The position numbers and the translations under genes are program-made. Positions 34,265 to 47,480 of a stretch of DNA of 64,000 nucleotides are shown piece after piece. The stretch's first letter is position 1. Each line of letters opens with the position of its first letter. This DNA comes from Trichopria drosophilae (lineage: Eukaryota; Arthropoda; Insecta; Hymenoptera; Diapriidae), in NCBI GenBank assembly GCA_030407085.1, contig CM059584.1, forward strand, positions 6,572,001 to 6,636,000, given 5' to 3'. The notes beneath the pieces are model-generated. The model worked only from the letters and a program-made list of their open reading frames with translations, made no database searches and was not told the DNA's origin.

Positions 34265-34800
34265 GGATTTTTCTAATGTAGAGTCACTGATTTCAAATCT
34301 GATGTTAAATTTTCATAAATGAAAATGACGGATCGAATCAAAATTCATTGAATTTGACTCTATTTTGTTACTCAAGGGTTTTTGGGGTCGCTAAAAAGGA
34401 ATCTGAAATTAATATTTCAAACTTCAAAATGGCGCATTCAATATGACGGAATAATTTATAATAAATTAATGAATTTTCATAAAACTGGGTGTCAAAGAGT
34501 TTTTTGGCGTTGTTACACTGAAAAAAATTGGGAAAATTATTATTCTGCAATAGGGAGTTTTAAAAATAGACTTGCATGCCACTCTGTGAAAAAAAATCCA
34601 CATGTTGAATCCCGCCATTTTGGGATTCTGATTCGTTTTCAGCAACTTCAAAAAATCCACAAATATAAATTTTTATGAAAAATCCCGAATTTTTAAAAAA
34701 ACTAGTCCACCATATTGGATCCGCCATTTTGAAATTTGAATTTTTAACATCATACTTGTTATTAAGAACTCTAAAAAACCCCAGATATAAACTTTTGTGA
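34265..34800. repeat. 120-bp dispersed units in direct and inverted orientation
   Basis: Direct copies begin near 34279 (AGTCACTGATTTCAAATCTG) and 34384 (GGGGTCGCTAAAAAGGAATC, then CAAAATGGCGCATTC). Inverted copies follow at about 34605-34660 (CCGCCATTTTGGGATTCTG) and 34705-34775 (ATATTGGATCCGCCATTTTG). The arrangement, direct units facing inverted units, matches the centre of the element at 59776-61640, so this is probably a decayed fold-back. Overlapping open frames on both strands are artefacts of it. Confidence 0.65.
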
Positions 34801-35029
34801 AAATACGATGATAATAAAAGAAAACAATGAAGTCATCAATTAATAATCTAAAAAAAGAACGAGTGTTAGAAAATGTCCGAAGCAAATGAGTTTGATTTGA
34901 GTAATGACTTACTAACTTGTTTACCATTTATTAGTGTAAAGTATCACTAATTGAATTAGTGACCGCAATTCCGAACTGTAGAAAAATCATAATCAAATAA
35001 TGTCCATGAAATTATAGCAATGCAAACAA

Positions 35030-35400
35030 TGGAGCGTTGGTATAAATTGAACGTTATTCCCCGGAGGTAGAAATCTGTAAAATGACTTGCGAGTTTAAAA
35101 CCTGTATTAGCGTTCTTCTTCTAATTATCGGCCCCGCCGGCCTATTGATTTCTCCACGATTTCGCGTTTTTTTATTCTGGCGAAAAATAGGCATTGTTGT
35201 GCTTCCGCTTCGTGAGTCTTGGCCAGACCTCTTGGTGAACTCTAAATACCCGACGACAGTATAAAGCTTGACCAGTCTCGATAATTAAATCGTATAGTCA
35301 GGTGCGAAGCTTATTAGGGGAAAGTGCTCGCGCGAGTTGCTTAAGCTTCCAAAGAAGCCATCGCGACTTTGATCATATTCGTTAAGCTATTATAATTGAT
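35030..35400. other. CpG-bearing island, candidate regulatory region
   Basis: Short GC-richer block (e.g. TTATCGGCCCCGCCGGCC near 35125). A 60-codon plus-strand frame has a hydrophobic start but no recognisable family. Confidence 0.25.
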
Positions 35401-35616
35401 AAATCATCATTAAGTAAATCCCAAGTCATTTAAAGTGATGATCTTCCAGAATATGAGGTTTTTGTCTTTTGTCAAACTTTCGAGAAACTAAATTTTGCCC
35501 TAACGAAAAATGGCATGCAATAATGAAATAAATTCAATTAAATATTTGAATGACGTATTATTTTTATCTGTGTAGTTGAAATATTCAAATATTTTCGAAA
35601 TCTATATAAAATTATT

Positions 35617-35695
35617 TGTAACGCAGCGGTGAAGGCATCAACTGTCTAATCGAAAAGTTCCGGGTTCGAATCCGCCTCTCGTCCGACTTTTTTTT
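35617..35695 (+). pseudogene. tRNA-like Pol III sequence (tRNA pseudogene or SINE head)
   Basis: TAACGCAGCGG at about 35619-35629 fits an A box, and GGTTCGAATCC at 35663-35673 is a perfect B box, about 44 bp downstream as in tRNA genes. A run of eight Ts (35688-35695) follows as a Pol III terminator. The T-stem has only two good pairs next to the loop and the acceptor strand has no partner upstream, so a functional tRNA is unlikely. Origin as a decayed tRNA or the head of a tRNA-derived SINE is inferred. Confidence 0.45.
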
Positions 35696-35699
35696 CGAC

Positions 35700-37000
35700 A
35701 ATTTTGTTTAATTCTTAAAAGTGTCTATATTACAAGAAGAATTACAAAATTGAGCCATGCTATTACATTTTCTAACTTAAAAAAATTGTTATTTAAGCTG
35801 ACCCACAGGATTTGTTCATACTAAAATTTTACTGCATTTTTTCAAAGTAACATTTAATTGAACATTAAATAAAAATTGCATATTCAAATTTAATAGGATT
35901 CGATATTTTTATTAAATTTTACAAATATTTCGGACAAATTATACAAATTTTGTAATGTAATCAACATTTAAAAAAAGCTAAATTTTCTAAAAACTTGTCG
36001 GAGGGACAAAGTAAAAATATACATTTAAACAATATCATAACTTTTAATTAAAAATTACAGTATTTATTATGTCAAATCCAAGCGTTTAACGATTCTTTCA
36101 AGTAAGATATTGTGTTAACCCAACTGCCACGAGTGTTCTGCGCAGAGGTTAATTGACCGTGATAGACCATGTTTGCAGTGGCGAATACATTAAGCAAGTC
36201 TGCCTCTGCACTTCCGTGTAATTCAGTTTTATTTTGAATACGTTTCGTTTGGAGACTTGCGTTTACATCTGCACAATGGAAACACAAGAATTAAAAATTT
36301 ATTATATAAAAATATTTATTGATGAACATTAAAATGGCTAAATATCCAGAAACTTCTTTTACAATGTGCAAATTAATTTAGTTGGGACATATTATAATTA
36401 TTTTATATATTCAAAAAAAAGTTTCTAAACTCATTTTCGGGATTTCTTCTTGGATTAACGTCCGATTTCTAAAATAAGTCTGTGTGATTATCGTCGGCAG
36501 TTATTAGTAGTACTTTTCCCTTTAAAAATACATTATAAACAATTACGCTACGAGTTGGTTTCAATCACGAAGCTAAGAAATAATCTTACAATATGGCAGC
36601 GTTCCAGTCACACTATAGTAAATTCGGACTATAGAGCCATCCGTAAGAGACATGGGAAGGTCAGTATGGTACAAGCAGTATGGTATGACTTTCCCCTACT
36701 TGGAACTATAATTTACAATTCAAATTTTATATATAAAATAAAAAGTCTCGAAATTGTTAAATTTTAAATTCATTAGCATGCAGGGTTGAGTACAAAAGTA
36801 ATTTAAAGTGGAAACTTTTATATTTTAAACTTTTTTTCGACGTATATTTCTTGTGACGTGTCTAGTACTACTATCGAATGAATCTTGTATAATATAGCAT
36901 TAAAAATGTAAAAATGCTGCAATCAGCAAATAACATCTAGTTTTAATTTAAAATACTCGCTATTAGAAAAACGAAAGTGACTCTTGCAGAACCGATGCCT
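35700..37000. other. AT-rich non-coding DNA
   Basis: No gene recognised. A slightly GC-richer patch near 36110-36260 and short frames there show no domain. Confidence 0.4.
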
Positions 37001-37600
37001 GAGTGTACCTTCCTCTGCATTATAACACCGGAAGTTTCTAGATCGCTGGACATCACAAGCTTTATATACCACTCACGGGGCGACTTGAAGCGCAACGAGA
37101 ACAAAATGCAGACACACCTAATTGTAATCCCCTCTTGAACATCAACTTGTACATTTTAGAATCACATAGTGTAGATACCAACATTATTGGAGACGAATTG
37201 TCAATAACAATAACATCTCAATAGCCTGTTGCCGCATGATGCAAAGAAAAGAGGGAAATTCTTTGCCGAAGGTGCATCAAGCTACGTTGATACTTGGAAA
37301 TTGCATTTATGTATTTTCGGATGACTCAGGGATCTTATGTCCGTCATAACGGATAGTTTCTGGCCAATGGTACACCCACTAGAAACTTGGGTGGCAAATG
37401 GTAATAACATCATTGGATGGACCACCTCGAATGCACAATCCACGCGTCTAATGGCAGCAACCAACGAGATAAATTGCTGTTTCTAGCTCTCGTTGTGTCG
37501 CTCCTATCGCATTCAAAGTAACCAGGCACGATGAATCGAGGATGGAAGTTCTGTTTCTAAGTTCGTTTATCACTTGAATGTATTGTCACGGTGCATGAAG
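37000..37600. other. Moderately GC-rich block, candidate regulatory region
   Basis: GC-richer than its flanks, with no sustained ATG frame beyond 60 codons. I recognise nothing specific in it. Confidence 0.25.
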
Positions 37601-40600
37601 TTACTGTAAAATGGATAGGTAACGGTTGTTTGTGTAAGACTTTAAAGTTACTTTATCGTGGGTACAGGTTGGAAATGAACTTATTTTAGCCTCATTTTCA
37701 TATCAGTAAATTAACATTATCGAATCTCTTCTGAATTTTGAAACAAATTTTCTAATATCTAGTTTTTTATGACCACGGCCCATTTATATCAAGTTGTGCA
37801 ATATACTAAGTTATTTTAAAAGTATAGGAATACATAATCAAATTTACATTAATTTGATTATGCAATATTTTATTAGGAATTTTTTCCAATTGATTTCTAA
37901 AATTAATTGGACATTTTAATTTTGGCAAACAAGAAACGGGTTCATCGAATAATTCTGCTTTGACGTTCCTTATTATTTTTGAAAATCTAAAAACAATCAA
38001 ACAATTTCCATTTTTATCATCATAAAAAAAATGGTGAATTTTTCTAATAAAATTTGCCATAACTCTGATCGAGCAGACGAGTTTCTGTCATCAGTGAAAA
38101 TTAGTTACAAAAATTAAAATTACAATGACACTATCGTCACTATTTACTCGTTATAAGGCGATGATCGCGTGTTTATTTATATTGAATAATATCGTCGAGT
38201 ATGCAAATTTGTTTATTTTGATTTGTTTCAATCGATTTTCCTTAGGTCTTACTATTTTTATAGGTTTCATAATCAAACTACTATCTTGCAATTAACAGCA
38301 TTTATTAACGATTGCCCTCTCCAGCAATCAATATTTTTTTGATTAATTTAAACAAATTTAGATTCACTTAATCAGGACATATATATTCAGAGTAATTTAT
38401 AATATCTTATGATTAACCTTTAGAAAATATAGGACACCCTAAAACTGGCACTTGCTATAACAAAAAAAAATGCATATAACTTTTCTTGTACAAAATTTGA
38501 TGCTCTTTCTGTTCGTTGGAAGCGATTTTTAATCCTTCCTTAATTTGATTAATATTTTGATAAATAAATGAAAAAAAAATTAGGATATAATAATTTTTTT
38601 CAGGACGACTGCTTCAAAATGCTATTATATATAATCGCAATCAGCAGTTAAAAATACAGAAATGTATCAAAGTAAAACATTTTTAAGTAACTTTTCAAAA
38701 AGTTTAGGGTTAGATACCACGGTTACCAAACTTTTTAGATTAAAGGAACGTATTTTGCGTTATATTTGATGAATGTTATTAATGTTCTTAAAAGATAGTA
38801 TATTATGTAATAAGGGTGCAATTATCGATTTTAAAGGATTGCGAAGTTTGTCGCCTGAGCGAGGAGAGTTCCATAATTTGCCCCCGAAGATTACACCGCA
38901 GGGAGGAAAATCGAGTTCTACTCCCAGAGTGTTGAAAAGATCATTAAAAATTTTTTTTTTAATAATTTCAAATTACATTCATTCTTTAACCAAGCATTAG
39001 AATTTGTAATCTACATTACTATTTGATGTCTAGTGGACAATGACTAGCATATTAATGATAGATAAGGATACGATGAATTTTTAGTTTTAGTATTTATTCT
39101 TCCATCTTTACTAATGACAATATCAAAAAGTCCTGATAAAAGATTTCTATTCCAAAATGCATTTTGCTTATGTTAATAACTTTAAATAAAATGGTAGTAG
39201 ATACCTTAAAATTGTTAAAAAATGGCATTATATGATGTTATGAAAATCTGCAAATGATCTCAAAAATCATAATTCTAAAAACCTCTTGTCAATATCTTGA
39301 ATGTTAGATTTTTTAAAACCAGTCATTTTTTGGTATTTTAATATGTTCTATTATAAACAATTTAACGAGTTAACCCTTCAAGTAAATTACAATAATGATA
39401 GGAAGAAATAAGTATAAATACACGGTCATTGACTTAAAGCCAAAATAAAAACAAAAGATCTATTGTAAAGTTTCGGTATATTATAAATTTAAAATTAAAC
39501 GGAAGATATTAAATAAAGGATAATTTTGAAACAAAGGAAGGGACAAAAAATGATATAAATTTTGTTAAAAATTAAATTTTCGGCCAGGAATTATGGCCCT
39601 CTTCAAAAAAGTGAAAAATATATATGAAGCAATCGATTGCTTTAATAAAATGCTGTAATGAAAGTAATATTCCAATTTAAATTTAAACAATTAATATCCA
39701 TAACTTCACAAAAAATCACCAAATTCAAGATCTTTATATGCCCACATTTAATACTTTCATTGGATATCGTATATCATAAAAGTTGGGTAATAATTCATAC
39801 ATTAATAAGCAAAGATGAATTTGCGGAGAGTAGAGATGATGTGTATGCTCAGCTGCCGCTTCACTTTTTTCGGGGTTTAATGAACCACAGGTGTGCAATC
39901 ATAATGCTAGTCCTGACTGTTTGCACATGCGTATGTTTTCCTTGTCATGTCTACCTATTGAATTTCACTTTTTAGTCGTCGCCAAAATTCATTGCTTCAG
40001 CTGATAATAGGATTACAGTTTTAATACCTAAGTAAATTAAATTGTATTTATTTTGTTTGTAGTTTCATGTGTAAACATGCCAAAATGGAGTTATATCTTT
40101 TTAATGTAGTTGAATTCAAAATATGTAGAAAATTACCATCTTTAAATGCCCGGAATCAATTTGAATTATACATTACAAATGTCTATTTGCAATTAATACT
40201 TTGTAAAATTTCACGATACGTAAAATATTTTTATATTTATTAAAATTTTTTAATAATGAAAAAATATATATTTTTTTGTAATCCTGTGGTAATTGTAACA
40301 TTTGATTAGTTTTTATTCTACACTAACCAAATTTTTCATGGAAAAATTCATCTACTATCTAGTTTCAGTGGCGTATACTCCAAAAATAAAGAAAACCTAC
40401 ATTTCCATGAATTAATTACCATACCTGTCATTTTTCTTCGATAGTATGGGACTTTTTTCATTGAAATGTATTTTATGGGCATTTTCACGACAGTATGGAA
40501 AATTTTCTACGGAAAATGTTCTTGTTAGTATAAGTTAAACTACATAAATATAATTATTGTTTACCACGTAAATTTAATATATTCTTAAACAGATTTGATT

Positions 40601-42300
40601 AAAAGAAAGCAGTATTCAAGATTCGTATTTTTTAAATACTCGTATTTTAAAACTCGACTGTGTTAAAACAAATCTTTTCAGATATTCATATGTCACAAAA
40701 AAATTGTTTGGTGTATGATTTTTTTTGATATTTCCATTTTAACAAATATCATTAATCCACCCTGTTGAATTTTATATCATTAAACCATCTTAAGGGTTGT
40801 GTAGTTAAAAATGTGATCCTGAAGCGTTAAGGAGGAGCCGAGGAGAAATGTACCAAAAATCAGATTTTGGACATTAGGTTTTATTGGTACTATTCTTATG
40901 CCTTTATCATTCAAATAAAATTAGAATAAAAAAATTAATAACAATCAATTAATCCACAATTGGACTTTTTCACGAGCCTCGCCCCTAGGTTGGAAATAAC
41001 AGTACGTAGAAGGAACCTAATATCATAAAATTATGCCATATGCAATATATTAAAAATGACAAATACTTCCAAATATTCTTTTATTAGTAGGAATGTAAGC
41101 ACAGAACACATACTAGGGATAACATAATAATTTCTGCATATTTCTTAAATAATCAAATGTTAAGTATTAAAACATTATTTACAACGAAGAAAACAGAAGT
41201 ATAGGTTGGGTTTGTTATGCTAGATTCGGTTAGAATTTACTTAACCTTTCATGTCAATGATTTTTCCTTCTATCCAATTTATTTGAAATTGTTACTCGTG
41301 AGATTTCAGAGTCCCTGATTACGATTCTAAGATTAGTCTTTCAAAATAATATATGATTTTTTTGGAGTCGCTAATTTTGAATCTGCCCTCAAATTCAGTA
41401 AAAAATACTGTATAACATTCACAAAAATACGTTAAGTTGCAGAAAAGTATTTTTCAACTTTATTTGTTAACAACAAATATATTATTAGAAATATAAAGGA
41501 GACAATGGTTTGTTATTGATTATTAGAATCTATATAAGAAACATACAAAGATACAATCAAAATTGCTCCTTAACTTTTCTAGAAAAATAATAAAATCTAA
41601 TCATTTTATTATATTCAGTTCTGTTATTGTTTACTAAGTTTGCCGTAGCCACCGTCCATCTTTAAATTTAACTCAAGTTTCGTAATTCAGCAAATTATTA
41701 ATCTTAAATTATCCTAGTCTAAAAACAGTTTACTTATAATTATTTACAAGTAACTATCAGTTTCATTTTTTTATGTAATTCTCAAAGCGTGCAGAATATG
41801 ACAACCAGAAGGAAAGTAAAAGCAGATTACTCTATTTTCCGTGCAGGTCAACACAAAAGTGGAAATTAAACAAAAGTATTAAATATTACTTAATGTACTG
41901 TAGCGTAACTATCAGTCTTTAAGTTTTTTTCTTTGAGAATTTCGACACAAAACATATTTTGGCCATTTTTTCTCATCTCAGAAGTATACCTAACATTGCC
42001 TGTCAAACTAATAGTAGTGGTCGAGAATCAATACTGATGGATAACTTCTGAAGTGAAGGTAAATAATACCTTTAAATTATGCCTCTCTGCTGATTGGTGT
42101 AAAATTGATAAGCGTTACTTTTCTCGGTCTCTCCTGCGTTCCCTGAGCCTATCTAATCTTTATGGCCCTAAAAAAAGCTGCGATAAAGTACACAAGCGCC
42201 TGAAAAAAATAAACACAGCTATTGAATCACTTAATAACTGCTTGTCGAAATGTCCCTTTTCCTGCCATTTACAATTTTGCATATCCCCCGATCATAACTA
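37601..42300. other. AT-rich non-coding DNA with one decayed 120-bp unit
   Basis: About 4.7 kb with no convincing gene. Near 41300-41400, TTTCAGAGTCCCTGATTACG and GGAGTCGCTAATTTTGAATC are remnants of the dispersed unit. A 105-codon frame at 39658-39975 starts with ATG but has no recognisable domain. Near 38860-38930 a brief GC-richer patch occurs. Confidence 0.4.
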
Positions 42301-42760
42301 AGCATTTTTGTATATTGCAAGGGGTACAACGGTACATTTCAAAGAATAATCGGTGCCTTGACACGGAGCAGACATCGATTATTCTTTCCGGCTGCCTAGC
42401 CCATTATTCTCGTACGACCCGGTACAGAGAAATACAAACTTATTAGCTTATGACCCTCGCGTTGAGTACTTAATGGCCGGTTTCCACGGTAACGATTAAC
42501 ATTTTATGAACAGGCCCGCCGCCAACCGGGCGTGAATACAGGCGTAACTTTAGGTTTTAAGCATACCCGAGCACTAAAAACTGACGTTTAGAGTTTAGAA
42601 ATGAAATGCCTGTGGCGACCGAAGGTATCCCGTATTTTTGGTTGCTGCATTTGGATTGATGCAGTCGTAAAGTTTTATTGGCAAGCCGGAGGTCCGAATT
42701 GCAACATGAAATGAGAAAAATTGCTTAGGATAGAATCGAGTACTTATCATGGGATCCTTT
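42300..42760. other. CpG-bearing island with a 12-bp-arm hairpin
   Basis: AAAGAATAATCG (42341-42352) pairs perfectly with CGATTATTCTTT (42376-42387) across 23 bases. GC-richer sequence around it includes CCCGCCGCCAACCGGGCG near 42513. Candidate regulatory island by inference. Confidence 0.3.
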
Positions 42761-42950
42761 GTGCTGTACCTGATTATCTACTTGGTTCATAACGAATGCT
42801 ATAAAACAAAGAAGACTATTCTCCAACAGAAAACATTTGTTCACAAATTGGAAAAGAAACAAACAATTACGGCTTTTCGAATTTGAAAGTTTACTTCACA
42901 GCAGCAATTATATTTGACTTCGTTATACAAAAAAATGAGCACCAGTTTTC

Positions 42951-43438
42951 GGTTACCGTCCGAAATCCCCGCCGACCAAATCACCGCGACAAAATCCCCG
43001 CGACAAAATCCCCGAGTTCAAAATCCCCCACCACTAAAACACCCGAATTCAAAATCACCCTTCAAAACATCTACTTTTATTACAAGCTACCTCAGTCCAT
43101 GGCGGAAGTATAAAGGTGTAGCGCTCTCGAATAGCATAATTTCGGCCAATAAGCGTTCCACCAAAGATCAACAAAATTAACGGAAGATTTCACTAGCCCA
43201 CAGCATAGAAAAGCTAACCTACCTAACCTAACCTAACCTAACCTTATAATATATCTTAATTCTAAATACAAAATAAACAATATCAACTTTTAATACAGCT
43301 TCAATTCTAAATTCAGAGTTTTTTGTGAGAAAGGATTTTTGAGTAGAGGATTTTGACTTCGGGGATTTTGACGAGGTGATTTTGTCGCGGGGATTTTGTC
43401 GCGGAAATTTTGTCGTCGGGAATTTCGAGCGGTCACCC
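42951..43438. mobile_element. Fold-back element with tandem GACAAAATCCCCGC arms, about 490 bp
   Basis: The left arm runs from GGTTACCGTCCGAAATCCCC through repeated words such as ACCGCGACAAAATCCCC and GAGTTCAAAATCCCC. The right arm is the reverse complement and ends TTTCGAGCGGTCACCCC. Each arm is a short degenerate tandem array of roughly 15-bp units, which explains the odd Lys/Ser/Pro-repeat open frames on both strands. The spacer (about 43080-43315) includes a TTAGG-type array. No coding capacity and no certain target duplication are seen. Confidence 0.72.
43215..43243 (-). repeat. Interstitial insect telomere-type array (CCTAA/TTAGG)
   Basis: About five CCTAA-type units in a row (TAACCTACCTAACCTAACCT, continuing to 43243). 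TTAGG is the telomere repeat of many arthropods. It sits inside the fold-back element's spacer, so it is an internal copy rather than a chromosome end. Confidence 0.75.
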
Positions 43439-43839
43439 CAGAAAAGCACCTAGAGTAATACGTCCAGTTGCCGTATTATGATTTTCGGTACGAACGGAAC
43501 GTCGATAAGACATCGAATACTGGTTGTGATAAATAATTTTATGTCCCGGGGTTAAATTAGATGTCTCCAATAAGTCTTTCTTTTGCTAAAAACATCTATC
43601 CCGGAACGAACTTTTCACATTAGAACGTGTTTGACAGCTGTTTGAATAGTAGCGTTATATATAACATTGGTTTTATCGACCCACAACATGATCTGAATTT
43701 TTGGGGATGCAAGAATATACTTATATGCATTCAGTTATATTAGAAACAAAACTGAATTGATCGAAATCAGGAAGACTCACCAGAAAATAAATTGCCATCA
43801 ATTTATTTCAAAGTAATGGAAAGATAGGAAAAATGTGGT

Positions 43840-44720
43840 AGGAATTTTAATAGGTTAACGACTATCACTGTCTCGTGGTGGGCACTACGGGTCGATAAAA
43901 TAGGCCGTTCGGCATAAACTCGGCAGAAAATGTCACGCATGCGATCCGAAACGAAATTCGCCTATAAATGGAACTTTATTGGAACCGCCTAGACCCTTAG
44001 CCAGTATACGTCGCACCATCCGGTCAGTGTCACCTCGTAAAATAGCGTTACTTTGAAATTCCTCCGCACACCACGCCTCTCCCATGGTACGTTCCTGAAA
44101 TTTGCAAGATAAATTCAGGGTTTTGTTGCAATTTCTCGAAGGGATCCGTTATTCGACTGCGTTAAAGTAGCCAAAGCCACTGAAGTCGCGTGCAACAGTT
44201 GGAAAGTCCCATTGTATGCGCGGCGGCTTCTTTACGGATTTCGTTGTCTCGCGGACGCACACACCTATTATCATTTCGCACCCATGGTGTGACATTAAAG
44301 GCCCGTCGTCCCGGGAAAGGCACCAGGGAAAAGTGTCCGATGGTCGGTACAGTTACTTTCCTATCCCGTCGCCTCGGACCCGGTTCAAAGTTCGCACTGG
44401 AGGACAAACCCGGCTGCGGAAGACAAAGAGGCGATACATACGGGCTCGTTTGCCGCGGCTAAGATTACCCGGTGTTCCACGTGCAGCTTCCCATGCAGGT
44501 GCAGGTACTCTAGGCACGTTGTAAGCGATTTCTCCGATGATGAGACGCTTCTCTGTTTACCTCGCTCTTAGTCGTTCTTAGGGCGCTATCCCGGGAGGAT
44601 CGCCCAAACGAACGGATGCTTATATGATAATAGCCAGGGGTTTAGCATACGAGAGCGGCTATGATTATCCGTGAGACCTGTGTTTACCTAGCTACTATTT
44701 GTTTGGTCGTAAGATGTATT
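43840..44720. other. CpG-bearing island, candidate regulatory region
   Basis: Long GC-rich block (e.g. AAAGGCCCGTCGTCCCGGG near 44299, CTATCCCGGGAGGATCGCCC near 44586). Three open frames overlap at 44162-44524 on both strands, one starting with GTG, so none is credible. Regulatory role inferred. Confidence 0.35.
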
Positions 44721-44884
44721 GTATTAACCCATGAAGTCCTAGTTCTTCTTTTTAACTTTGAGATTCATTCTCCACCAAGAAAAGGATTAATATTGACTTC
44801 AAAGTGACCGAGTATGCTCTTTCGATTGGTGTAGTCCATTTAACCGTTTCGGTCACGCGTTTCTCTTTTCACTGAATTTGGTTG

Positions 44885-45300
44885 AAACTCGTTACTAGGG
44901 ATCGCTGAATACGAATCTGATGTCAGTTTTTAAACATTGAAAATGTCTGATCCAATATGGCGGACAAGAAATTGAAAATCGACTAAATTTGCTTTAAAAA
45001 AGTTACTCAGGGGTTTTTGAGGTCACTGAATACGAATCTGATGTCAGATTTCAGAAATTCAAAATGACGGACAAAAAGTTTAAAGTCTACTGTATTCGCT
45101 TGAAAAATGTTACTCGACGGTTTTCGAATCCTCAAAATCTATTTTTATTTTCGTATTCAGTAACCTTGTTAACCACCGAGTAGCTTTTTTTTCAAGGGTA
45201 TTCAGTCGATTTTCAATTTTTTGTCCGCTAAATTGGATCCCCATTTTGAATTTTTAAAACCGACATCAGATTCCTATTCAGCGACCTCTAAAACCTATAA
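44885..45300. repeat. 120-bp dispersed units, direct dimer facing inverted units
   Basis: GATCGCTGAATACGAATCTG (44900) and GGTCACTGAATACGAATCTG (45021) are 121 bp apart, each followed by an AAAATG[TA]C[TG]GA word. After a turn near 45130, inverted copies appear (TTCGTATTCAGTAACC near 45154; CAGATTCCTATTCAGCGACC near 45268). The whole is a fold-back of about 410 bp made only of this unit. Confidence 0.75.
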
Positions 45301-47480
45301 ATAATAAGTTTCCTGTATATGTTTGTACGGAATTATTTGTCACAAACGATTTAAAAAAGAAAAATGGTAATTTTTTGGTATATTTATAAATGCCTTAGCT
45401 ATGTAGAAAATTAATTACAACGTAAAAAACATAAGAAACTGATTTTGAAATGTAAAAAAAGTAGCGGATAAAAGGCAAACGCTGAGAGACCCACTGTGGC
45501 GTAAAGGGTTAAAGCGATTCCGAAATAAAAATGGCGACATAAATATATCAACGCCGAAAATTTCTAAAAATGTTTTTGATAGTAATGAATCTTGCTTTTT
45601 GAGTCCTTGGACACCCAATTATATAGTTTTGAGTTTTAAAGTGATTATCTGACATTTTTATCACAAAATCTTCCTCGGTGTTAATAGGAAGTCAAACCAA
45701 AGTTTATATGTGTTAATTTAATAAAATTGTATACCATAACCAAAAATTCAGTTTATTTAATATTTTCTCTGTAGATTTTTTTCTTTTTTGTTTTAAAATA
45801 AACGTGGAATATCACTGAAATAATATGAGAAAAAAATTGGATGTGAGGGGCATAAAAGGATTCAAGATTATAAAAGGGTATTTTTTTACTGTAATCACAC
45901 TAACCTCATGAAAAATTTAATTATGCTAACATATAAGAACAATGCACGAGATTTTTAATTTTTCATGTAGATAAATGATGAAACAATCAAATTTAGTTTT
46001 TTATATTTATACACACTGAAAAATATTTGGCAATAATACCGCTTATTAATGCAAAAAAACGGAATCTAACACATTACAATATCTTATAACCAATTTTATT
46101 AGAAAGAATGGTGATTTTATGTAGGTCGGTATTATACAAACAATAATTGAAATTTAGCGGCTTATACTCTGCAAAGAAACTGCTGGTAGTTGCATCAATT
46201 AAACATTTCAAGATGGTTGAAATATTTTTCAAATCTCATCAGTCGAAATCATTCCGATTCCCGAACAGCCACTTTTTTTAAATACAATTTTTAAAGAAAA
46301 TTTAAAAATGCTGAATTAAGATTTTAATAAAATGTGCGAAATTTTCGATGATTTGATAGTCGCCATTTTCATTTTCAAAACCATTCAAATGGAATTCTGA
46401 CTACTCCAGTTAAAAACTCTGTTCCTTAACAATTTCCCTTTCACATACACTTATTTTGAAATTTTAAATATAGAAATATATATATTGGGAACAGATTTAC
46501 TAATTTAGTACTCATTTAACTCTTTATGCAAAACAATATAAAGTAAAGTAATATAACTTTTTACTTCTTTCGTAACAGGTGGCGCTGTAATCACAAAAAA
46601 ATTATTTTTTCACATAAGTCGAAAAACCTGGAACAGAAAAAAAGAAAACTTTGGTTAGTTTCATAAAGAAATGATCAATATCGTGTTTATTTTCCTTCAG
46701 GTGTTATTGAAAAATATCAAACAGAAGCAGCCAAGAAATTTATTATTTTTATGCTTGCGAGAAACTAAGATTTCTAATGACTTGTGGTCCATCTATCGCT
46801 AGTAGAGTAAAGTGTGGAGTAAAATGTTGGTACTTTTGTTTTATAGAGAATTGAATTCTGCAGCACCTGAAAATTTCTTAGCACAAAAATTCACAACCCA
46901 CAACAATGTAAGAAATATCAGAAAACTATAGAAAATTAGAAAATCAATTTCATTACTACGTAGAATATTAAAAATGTTTATATTTCACGTAAAAAAGAGG
47001 TTTCTTCCTCCTGTAAACACAACATTTCCTAATTTTTGAAAAACCTTTTGAAATATGAACCATGAAATTCCTTCTGTTTTTTTATTACTTCAGTTATTAA
47101 ATACTAAAAACATGACTAGCCTAGCCAATAAACGCAGGAAATAGATTTTAAATAAAATGATGACTTTCGTACTGACATAATACGTATTTAGAAGTTATTT
47201 GACATTTATTATTAATAACAGAACGTTATTATTTCGAGCCATTGAAAAATTCAAATTTTAATATTTTTGACTATTTTTTAATAACATTTTTGAAGAAAAT
47301 ATCTTAGATTATAATTCAAACTATTTTTAAGAACGAAACGCCTACTTCTTGCTAACGAGCCAAACTGCATCTTAATAAACTTGTTTAAGTATAAAGATTG
47401 ATTCCGGAAAAAAGTTGTCATTATATATACTATCTTAACTAATGAGTGATAATAAACTTGCGAAAGTTTTGGAATGAAAT
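45301..47480. other. AT-rich non-coding DNA
   Basis: No gene or RNA recognised. ACACACTGAAAAATATTTGG near 46011 resembles insect MITE ends, but no partner was found. Confidence 0.45.

Noticed and set aside
42883..43180. Lys/Ser/Pro-repeat proteins at 42883-43180 and 43228-43449
   Set aside because: They are translations of the tandem arms of a fold-back element, on both strands.
43215..43243. A chromosome end, from the CCTAA run
   Set aside because: Only about five units, inside a transposable element and flanked by unique sequence.
44162..44524. Three overlapping open frames of 81-102 codons
   Set aside because: Open on both strands at once, one with a GTG start; explained by GC content.
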